Source: Dictyoglomota bacterium (GTDB lineage: Bacteria > Dictyoglomota > Dictyoglomia > Dictyoglomales > Dictyoglomaceae). Taken from it: a stretch of DNA of 6,890 nt. Made by a program: the position numbers and the translations under genes. A model generated the notes under the pieces. It saw nothing but the letters and a program-made list of their open reading frames with translations. It was not told the DNA's origin and did no database searches. Positions 1-4,652 of this stretch are shown piece by piece (the stretch's first letter is position 1; the number at the start of each line of letters is the position of its first letter). The DNA lies in NCBI GenBank assembly GCA_029776735.1, contig JAKOUL010000014.1, forward strand, positions 1-6,890, read 5' to 3'.

Positions 1-535
1 AGGAAGTGATACTTTTTCCTTCGCTAATGCTCTAAGATCTGCTTTAAGAGAAGATCCTGATGTAATTTTGGTAGGTGAGATGAGAGACTTAGAGACTACT
101 GCTATTGCTATTACTGCTGCAGAAACAGGTCACTTAGTTATGGCCACATTGCATACTGTAGATGCAGTCCAAAGTGTAGAAAGAATTGTAGACCAATTCC
201 CTGCTCACCAACAACCCCAGATTAGACTTCAACTCTCTGGTGTAATTCAGGGGATAATCTCTCAGCAGCTTCTTCCAAGAAAAGATGGTACAGGAAGAAT
301 TGTAGCTACAGAATTGCTTATAGGAGTTCCTGCAGTAAAGAGCTTGATAAGAGAAGGGAAAACCCCTCAAATATATAGTGTTATTCAGACTGGTGGAATG
401 CATGGAATGCAAACCATGGACCAGTCTCTTGCAGATCTTGTAAGGAAGAACCTTATTTCTCATGAGACTGCTTTTGATAGAGCTATTAATAAAGAAGAAT
501 TATCCAGACTTTTAGGGGGCGAAGTTAGGAGGTGA
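1..535 (+). CDS. pilT: Type IV pilus retraction ATPase PilT, C-terminal part (5' end outside window)
   Basis: PilT is the cytoplasmic hexameric ATPase that powers pilus retraction by depolymerising pilin into the inner membrane. The reading frame is already open at base 2, so the gene is cut by the window edge; 177 residues are visible. They begin in the segment [17 protein letters not shown], carry the Walker B-type element ILVGEMRD, then [17 protein letters not shown] (His box), and GIISQQLLP. The GEMRD form and the C-terminus ([14 protein letters not shown], then a helix ending SRLLGG) are typical of PilT rather than the extension ATPase PilB, and no PilB-type cysteine zinc motif is present. 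The Walker A motif and N-terminal PAS-like domain must lie upstream. An apparent TTG start at 68 is internal and should not be used. The stop codon lies inside the ribosome binding site of pilC, so the two genes are very probably co-transcribed. Confidence 0.93.
   Translation, partial: GSDTFSFANALRSALREDPDVILVGEMRDLETTAIAITAAETGHLVMATLHTVDAVQSVERIVDQFPAHQQPQIRLQLSGVIQGIISQQLLPRKDGTGRIVATELLIGVPAVKSLIREGKTPQIYSVIQTGGMHGMQTMDQSLADLVRKNLISHETAFDRAINKEELSRLLGGEVRR
527..535 (+). promoter_or_regulatory. Ribosome binding site of pilC overlapping the pilT stop
   Basis: AGGAGGTGA is a near-perfect match to the anti-Shine-Dalgarno complement. It encodes the last two arginines and the TGA stop of pilT and lies 7 bases before the pilC ATG at 543. 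This fixes the pilC start and implies translational coupling between the two genes. Confidence 0.85.
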
Positions 536-542
536 TGGATAA

Positions 543-1766
543 ATGGCAAATTATGTGTATCGAGCAAGAAGTGTGAGAGGGGAGTTAGTTGTCGGAGAAA
601 GTGAGGCAGAGAATATACGAGAGCTTGCTATAAAGCTTCGTGGTATGAGCCTTTATCCTGTAAGGATAGAAGAAAAGAAAGTTTCATCTTTTCTCACCAT
701 GTCTCTTACTAAAAAAGAAGGTGCAGGGGGAAGGGTTAAGCTTAAAGATCTTACCATATTTACACGTCAGTTTGCTACTATGATTAATGCAGGACTTTCT
801 CTTTCCACAAGTCTTTCGGTCCTTTCAGAACAGACAGAAAGCAAGGCACTAAAAAATATAATAAAAGAAGTTCAGAAAATGGTAGATGAAGGAAGCTCTC
901 TTTCCGATGCCTTTGAAGAATTTCCTAATGTATTTTCCAAATTATACACAAATATGGTGAAGGCTGCAGAAGCATCAGGTACCTTAGATGAAACCTTAGA
1001 AAGATTAGCAGTAACATTAGAGAAGCAAGAAGAGCTTCGTGGAAAATTAAAATCTGCTATGACTTATCCTATTACCATCCTTGTTATATCCTTAGCTGTT
1101 ACTTTTGGACTTCTTTTCTTCTTAGTACCCACATTTGCAGATATGTTTCAGAGCATGGATGCTCCTCTTCCAGCACCAACAGCCTTTCTTCTGGGCTTAA
1201 GCAATATTTTGAGAGAGAATTTCTTAGTTGTAGCCTTAGTAATTGCTGCTCTTGTAGCAGGTGGAATGAGACTTATCAAAAATCCTAAAGTTAAGGAAAA
1301 ATTAGATGTACTCCTTTTGAAAATACCTGTATTTGGTCCTATTATTCAAAAAAATGCAGTGGTTAGTTTCACCACAACACTTGCTGCACAGGTAAGGACA
1401 GGAGTTCCTATCCTTGAAGCACTGCAGCTTGCAGGTCAAACTATTGGTAATAGTGTATTTAAAAAGGCTATTGAGGATACCCGGATAAGAGTAAGAGAAG
1501 GAGAAAGAATTGCTCCACCATTGCGAGATAGTAAAATTTTCCCAGCTATGGTTATACATATGATATCTATTGGAGAAGAATCAGGCTCTCTGGAACAGAT
1601 GCTTACAAAGATTACTGAATTCTACGAAAAAGAGGTAGCAAATGCTATAGAAAGTTTAACTGCATTGATTGAGCCTATTATGCTTGTATTCCTTGGAGGT
1701 ATGGTGGGCGGTGTGCTTATTTCTCTATACCTGCCTATCTTTACCATGTTCCAGTATATACAATGA
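543..1766 (+). CDS. pilC: Type IV pilus inner-membrane platform protein PilC
   Basis: PilC (GspF family) is the polytopic platform protein on which the pilus motor ATPases act to insert or remove pilin subunits. The 407-residue length is normal for the family. Two T2SSF domains are visible, at about residues 71-195 (starting TIFTRQFATMINAGLSL) and 273-397 (VVSFTTTLAAQVRTGVPILE). Each shows the internal-repeat pattern, with SGTLDE near 145 and EESGSLEQM near 345. Hydrophobic segments at about 174-198, 213-241 and 373-400 are the likely membrane helices. A short N-terminal region (MANYVYRARSVRGE) matches the usual start of PilC proteins. The ATG follows a strong Shine-Dalgarno site by 7 bases. 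The gene lies directly after pilT, the common pilB-pilT-pilC order, and its TGA overlaps the ATG of the sigma-factor gene. No truncation or missing segment is seen. Confidence 0.95.
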   Translation: MANYVYRARSVRGELVVGESEAENIRELAIKLRGMSLYPVRIEEKKVSSFLTMSLTKKEGAGGRVKLKDLTIFTRQFATMINAGLSLSTSLSVLSEQTESKALKNIIKEVQKMVDEGSSLSDAFEEFPNVFSKLYTNMVKAAEASGTLDETLERLAVTLEKQEELRGKLKSAMTYPITILVISLAVTFGLLFFLVPTFADMFQSMDAPLPAPTAFLLGLSNILRENFLVVALVIAALVAGGMRLIKNPKVKEKLDVLLLKIPVFGPIIQKNAVVSFTTTLAAQVRTGVPILEALQLAGQTIGNSVFKKAIEDTRIRVREGERIAPPLRDSKIFPAMVIHMISIGEESGSLEQMLTKITEFYEKEVANAIESLTALIEPIMLVFLGGMVGGVLISLYLPIFTMFQYIQ

Positions 1767-2470
1767 TCTCAGAAGCTAAAGAGCTTTGGGAGAAATATAA
1801 AAAAGAAAAAGATGAAAAGGCTTTAACAGGTCTTTTGGAGATGTTTGATGATCTCATTTATTTCTGGGCTTCTAAATTTGTCAGCTATGGAGAACCTTTT
1901 GAAGATTTAGTACAAGTAGGATACTTAGGGTTTTTGAAGGCAATTGAAAACTATGACTCTGAGAAAGGGGAGCTTTCAACGTATATCTCTCATTGTGTTT
2001 TAGGAGAGATAAGGCATTATTTAAGAGATAGAAAAGATGGCATAAGGATTCCCAGGACTGTTAAAAAACTTATATCAAGAATGGATGCTTTTATAGATAA
2101 AGTTTGGGAGGAAGAAAATAGGTATCCTACAGTAGAGGAGATAGCAAAAGCTTTAAATATTACAAAAGAGTCTGTGAGAGAACTTTTTAGGGTTAAAGAC
2201 TCTATAAGGACTTTATCTATTGAAGAGTTGGGGATTGAGATGGATAAAATTAGATCAGATGGTTTCCAGTCCTTCCATCTTCCTGTGGAAGATAAAATTG
2301 CTCTTGAAAGTGCCATCTCAAAACTTCCAGAGATTCAAAGGAAGATTATAGAGTATATTTTTTATCAGGATCTAACCCAAGGAGAGGTAGCAAAAATTTT
2401 AAAAATATCTCAATCCCAAGTATCAAGGCTCTTTAAAAAGGCTCTCTCTAAATTAAAAGAGTTATTATAA
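1763..2470 (+). CDS. Alternative sigma-70 family factor, group 3, SigB/SigF/SigG-like
   Basis: Sigma factors direct RNA polymerase to particular promoters. This 235-residue protein lacks region 1.1 and has the compact layout of group 3 factors. Region 2 spans about residues 25-93 and contains FEDLVQVGYLGFLKAIENYD followed by GEIRHYLRDRKDGIRIPR. The GEI..(F/Y)LRD and I-P-R pattern resembles SigB/SigF/SigG more than FliA. Region 3 is about 98-150 (PTVEEIAKALNITKESVRE). Region 4 is about 178-235, with the helix-turn-helix LTQGEVAKILKISQSQVSRL at 205-224. The start overlaps the pilC stop as ATGA with no good Shine-Dalgarno site, so translation probably depends on ribosomes finishing pilC. No anti-sigma or anti-anti-sigma gene is in the window. 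Being part of the pilus operon and upstream of the pilins, it may control pilin expression; that is inference. In Synechocystis a group 3 factor (SigF) is needed for pilA1 expression, which is a precedent. Confidence 0.9.
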   Translation: MISEAKELWEKYKKEKDEKALTGLLEMFDDLIYFWASKFVSYGEPFEDLVQVGYLGFLKAIENYDSEKGELSTYISHCVLGEIRHYLRDRKDGIRIPRTVKKLISRMDAFIDKVWEEENRYPTVEEIAKALNITKESVRELFRVKDSIRTLSIEELGIEMDKIRSDGFQSFHLPVEDKIALESAISKLPEIQRKIIEYIFYQDLTQGEVAKILKISQSQVSRLFKKALSKLKELL

Positions 2471-2502
2471 AAATATCTTATAGTTAAATTTCTTTTTTTA
2501 AT

Positions 2503-2530
2503 GCATAAAAATAAAAATTTGGGGTATAAT
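2503..2530 (+). promoter_or_regulatory. Promoter of the first pilin gene, with possible SigF-like elements
   Basis: In the 97-base gap between the sigma gene and the first pilin, TATAAT lies at 2525-2530, preceded by GGGG. Transcription would start near 2537, leaving a leader of about 30 bases. No good TTGACA-like box exists 16-18 bases upstream. Instead GCATA is found at 2503-2507, matching the Bacillus SigF -35 pattern (GCATR). It is separated by 15 bases from GGTATAAT at 2523-2530, which fits the SigF -10 pattern (GGHRARHT) with one mismatch. GGGTAT at 2522-2527 also equals the SigB -10, but no SigB-type -35 sits at the right distance. That a promoter lies here is fairly safe; which sigma reads it is not known. 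Confidence 0.65.
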
Positions 2531-2552
2531 GTTAAGTAGAAAAACAAATTGA

Positions 2553-2560
2553 AAAGGAGG
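2553..2560 (+). promoter_or_regulatory. Strong ribosome binding site of the first pilin gene
   Basis: AAAGGAGG lies 7 bases before the ATG at 2568. It is a full-strength Shine-Dalgarno site, as expected for an abundant structural protein, and it fixes the start so that the prepilin leader has six residues. Confidence 0.85.
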
Positions 2561-2567
2561 TTAGATT

Positions 2568-3113
2568 ATGCGTAAAGATAAAGGTTTCACATTGATTGAG
2601 TTGATGGTTGTTATCGTGATTATTGCCATCTTGGCTGCTGTAGCACTTCCAAACTTTATGGGAGCTACAGAGAAGGCAAGGGAGTCTGCTGTAACATCTG
2701 CTGTGAAGGCTCTTCAGACAAGTCTTGAAATGTATGCAGTAGATCATAATGGTACATATCCTGGTACAGAGTCAGGAGGAGCAGCATATACTGCGAATGC
2801 TCTTACTGCAATAGCCGATTATCTTCCCAATAAAAAGTTCCCTAATAATCCAGTCAATAATCTGCCGTATGCTTATGATAATGGTCTTGTAGACGTTGCC
2901 CTAGATGGGGATCCTTTAGCAACTGCACAGGGTTCAGGAGAGAATTATTGTATAGTTTATTCCAGTGATGGCGTTGCTTATACCATAACAGGATGTAACA
3001 GAGACAATTCTAAAATTGTAATTACGCTTTCCAACCACTACACATTTAAGTTAACAAAAAATATCCTTTACAAGAAGGGCAAGCTAAAAAGCTTGCCCTT
3101 ACTTTTTTCATAA
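2568..3113 (+). CDS. Type IV prepilin (major pilin candidate), reading frame running through a terminator
   Basis: This 181-residue protein has a class III signal: the leader MRKDKG, cleavage before F7, then FTLIELMVVIVIIAILAAVA as the hydrophobic N-terminal helix. F7 and E11 are the expected +1 and +5 residues for a prepilin peptidase and for pilus assembly. The rest (KARESAVTSAVKALQTSLEMYAVD, then YLPNKKFPNNP at 85-95) resembles short pseudopilin/pilin heads. Cysteines 128 and 143 could form a C-terminal disulfide loop. A strong promoter and ribosome binding site suggest it is the main pilin. The C-terminus is odd. Alignment with the neighbouring pilin predicts an end soon after LSN (154-156), but the frame continues for 25 residues, and residues 169-181 are coded by the terminator hairpin and its T-run. 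Those last residues may not be in the functional protein. Confidence 0.9.
   Translation: MRKDKGFTLIELMVVIVIIAILAAVALPNFMGATEKARESAVTSAVKALQTSLEMYAVDHNGTYPGTESGGAAYTANALTAIADYLPNKKFPNNPVNNLPYAYDNGLVDVALDGDPLATAQGSGENYCIVYSSDGVAYTITGCNRDNSKIVITLSNHYTFKLTKNILYKKGKLKSLPLLFS
3075..3108 (+). terminator. Intrinsic terminator inside the 3' end of the first pilin frame
   Basis: A perfect 11-bp inverted repeat (AAGGGCAAGCT at 3075-3085 and AGCTTGCCCTT at 3090-3100) encloses an AAAA loop and is followed by AC and six T residues (3103-3108). This is a classic rho-independent terminator. It lies before the in-frame TAA at 3111-3113, so RNAs ending at the usual point would lack a stop codon. It should reduce, though perhaps not abolish, transcription of the downstream pilin, the helical-protein gene, radC and polA, for which no other promoter is evident. 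Confidence 0.92.
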
Positions 3114-3120
3114 GGGGGGA
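3114..3120 (+). promoter_or_regulatory. Ribosome binding site supporting the TTG start of the second pilin
   Basis: GGGGGGA follows directly on the TAA of the first pilin frame and ends 6 bases before TTG at 3127. No in-frame ATG exists before the prepilin motif, so this site decides in favour of the TTG start. Confidence 0.7.
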
Positions 3121-3126
3121 TTAAAA

Positions 3127-3555
3127 TTGGGAGATAAAAAGGGATTTACAATTATTGAGCTTTTAGTAGTTATTATTATCATCTCTATTCTTGCTATTAT
3201 AGGAGGAGGAGCTTATTTTTCGGGTATAGAGAAGGCAAGAGAAGGTTCAGCCATTTCTTCTTTAAGGCTTTTTCATACCACTTTAGAGATGTATGCTGTT
3301 GACAGTAAGGGAAAGTACCCCGTAGCTACAAGCTTGGATGATCTGTATCATTCCTTAAAAGAGTATCTTCCTAATAAAAAGATGCCTAATAATCCTTATA
3401 ATAACCAGCCTTACTCTGATGAGAATAATGATCATTACCAGATTACTTATACATATGATCCTTTGGAAAATGTCTATACATTAACCATATGGAACAGGTA
3501 TAATATAAAGAGACTTTTGCTTCTTTCAAATAAAATAGTGATAAAGGAGGAGTAA
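3127..3555 (+). CDS. Second type IV pilin-like protein, TTG start
   Basis: This 142-residue prepilin is a paralogue of the preceding gene. Its leader MGDKKG is cut before F7, and FTIIELLVVIIIISILAIIG forms the hydrophobic helix with E11 at +5. Shared segments include LEMYAVDSKGKYP (53-65, against LEMYAVDHNGTYP) and YLPNKKMPNNPYNNQPY (80-96), showing a tandem duplication. It differs in having no cysteine: the positions matching C128 and C143 of the first pilin are glutamine and tryptophan. A glycine-rich stretch (IIGGGAYFSG) replaces the usual alanine/proline kink region. The start is TTG with a G-rich ribosome binding site, and the gene lies behind a terminator, so expression is probably lower. 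A minor pilin or tip/initiation subunit is plausible, but the sequence does not settle it. Confidence 0.88.
   Translation: MGDKKGFTIIELLVVIIIISILAIIGGGAYFSGIEKAREGSAISSLRLFHTTLEMYAVDSKGKYPVATSLDDLYHSLKEYLPNKKMPNNPYNNQPYSDENNDHYQITYTYDPLENVYTLTIWNRYNIKRLLLLSNKIVIKEE
3543..3550 (+). promoter_or_regulatory. Ribosome binding site within the end of the second pilin gene
   Basis: AAAGGAGG encodes part of the C-terminal KEE of the second pilin and lies 9 bases before the ATG at 3560. It places the next gene in the same transcript and fixes its start. Confidence 0.8.
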
Positions 3556-3559
3556 GGAA

Positions 3560-3982
3560 ATGGCTGATGATAGATGGAAAAAGCTTTGGGATGATCTAAA
3601 ACCACAGGTTTCATCTTTTGCTCAGAAGGCTGGTGAAACTGCAAAGAAGGCAGGAGAAGCTATCTCGGATATGGCAAAAACTCTTGGTAAAGAGTCAGCA
3701 AAACTTGCAAAGATAGGAAAGTTAAAAGCAGATATTTTAATCTTAGAAGGAAATAGAACTGATGTTTTCAAAAAGATGGGAGAGAGATTATATAATGTTA
3801 TTAAAAATGAAGAGCCGCTACTTAAAGAAAAATTTGATGATCTTTTAAAAGAGCTTACTGATATTGAAACAAAGATCTCTGATAAACAAAAGGAGATTGA
3901 GAAGGTTGCAGAAGAAGAGAAGCTTGAGCCTGAAGATGTAAGTAAAATTCCTGCTGTAGTAGATGAAGAAAAGAAAGATTAA
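3560..3982 (+). CDS. Small Lys/Glu-rich helical protein of unknown function
   Basis: I do not recognise a named family. The 140-residue protein is almost wholly predicted helix, with no signal peptide, membrane segment or cysteine. Residues 15-55 form an alanine/lysine-rich amphipathic stretch (AQKAGETAKKAGEAISDMAK) like those of LEA or apolipoprotein-type helices. Residues 56-120 look like a heptad coiled coil (KADILILEGNRTDVFKKMGERLYNVI, then LLKELTDIETKISDKQKEIEKV). The tail is acidic (KLEPEDVSKIPAVVDEEKKD). It resembles in general make-up the small bacterial proteins with an amphipathic start followed by a helix of the type 'EIxxLxxxIGxxLY', which is a loose impression. The strong ribosome binding site and good codon structure argue that it is a real gene. 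The last 20 bases overlap radC. Position behind the pilins does not prove a role in pili. Confidence 0.8.
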   Translation: MADDRWKKLWDDLKPQVSSFAQKAGETAKKAGEAISDMAKTLGKESAKLAKIGKLKADILILEGNRTDVFKKMGERLYNVIKNEEPLLKEKFDDLLKELTDIETKISDKQKEIEKVAEEEKLEPEDVSKIPAVVDEEKKD

Positions 3983-4649
3983 AGATTTACCATCTATTGA
4001 AAGACCCAGAGAGAGACTTCTTAATTATGGAGCATCGGTACTTTCTGATTCTGAACTTCTTGCTGTAATTCTGGGGACAGGAATTAAAGGTGTTTCTGTA
4101 TATGAGCTTTCTCAAAATCTTATCTTAGAGTTTGGAGATCTGAAAAAGGTTGCTGAGCTTGGAATAGGAGAGTTAATGAAAGTTCCCGGAATAGGAAAAG
4201 CGAAGGCTATCCAAATAAAAGCTGCTGCTGAATTTGGGAGAAGGATATTTTCTGAAAGGGAAGATTTTTTTGGTAAGAACATTAAAGATGCCCGAGATGC
4301 CTTTTCTTTATTTAGTAATGACTTTATGAATTTAAAAGAGGAGTATCTTTTCTGTGCTTACTTGGATATAAAGAACAAATGTCTGAGTAAGAAGCTCATA
4401 GCTAAAGGTAACCTAAACATTGTTTATGCAAAACCAAGAGAGATTTTGAAGTATGCTCTTCAAGAAAATGCAGTAAAGCTTATATTGGCTCATAATCATC
4501 CCAGTGGAGATATATCTCCCAGTGAAGATGATGTAATTTTTACAAAAAGAATTATAGAGGCAGGGAAAATCATAGGGCTTGAATTTTTAGACCATCTTAT
4601 CATATCTGATGGGAAATATTTGAGTATGAGAGAAAAAGGATATATCTAA
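3963..4649 (+). CDS. radC: RadC family protein (HhH plus JAMM/MPN domain)
   Basis: The 228 residues match RadC in length and layout. The N-terminus (IKDLPSIERPRERLLNYGASVLSDSELLAVILGTG) is the family signature. A helix-hairpin-helix lies near 66-82 (VPGIGKAKA at 74-82). The C-terminal JAMM domain has HNHPSGDISPSEDD at 177-190, giving the expected metal ligands H177, H179 and D190, so the catalytic motif is intact. The biochemical role of RadC is unsettled: the name came from a radiation-sensitive strain later explained by recG, and a metalloprotease- or nuclease-like activity is only assumed from the fold. In several naturally competent bacteria radC is induced with competence genes. The ATG at 3963 overlaps the previous gene by 20 bases and lacks a clear Shine-Dalgarno site, so translation is probably coupled. 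The polA ATG follows 3 bases after its stop. Confidence 0.93.
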   Translation: MKKRKIKDLPSIERPRERLLNYGASVLSDSELLAVILGTGIKGVSVYELSQNLILEFGDLKKVAELGIGELMKVPGIGKAKAIQIKAAAEFGRRIFSEREDFFGKNIKDARDAFSLFSNDFMNLKEEYLFCAYLDIKNKCLSKKLIAKGNLNIVYAKPREILKYALQENAVKLILAHNHPSGDISPSEDDVIFTKRIIEAGKIIGLEFLDHLIISDGKYLSMREKGYI

Positions 4650-4652
4650 ATT

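Noticed and set aside
134..463. Open frame on the minus strand of about 109 codons
   Set aside because: It lies opposite pilT, has no ribosome binding site and gives a cysteine/tyrosine-rich product with no recognisable motif; it is a shadow of pilT codon use.
1302..1559. Open frame on the minus strand opposite pilC
   Set aside because: Short, low-complexity product and no start signals; the plus-strand PilC domain fully explains this DNA.
2017..2316. Open frame on the minus strand of 99 codons, opposite the sigma gene
   Set aside because: The sense strand is a clear sigma region 2-4; the antisense product is Ser/Leu-rich with no family features.
2471..2500. Possible terminator after the sigma gene, because of the seven-T run at 2493-2499
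   Set aside because: No stable GC-containing hairpin precedes the T-run; only weak AT pairings can be drawn, so read-through into the pilin is likely.
2483..2527. SigB-type promoter using GTTAAA with GGGTAT
   Set aside because: The spacing is 33 bases, far beyond the 12-15 normal for SigB promoters.
2532..2747. Open frame on the minus strand over the pilin start
   Set aside because: It overlaps the pilin promoter leader and the conserved prepilin helix; no ribosome binding site.
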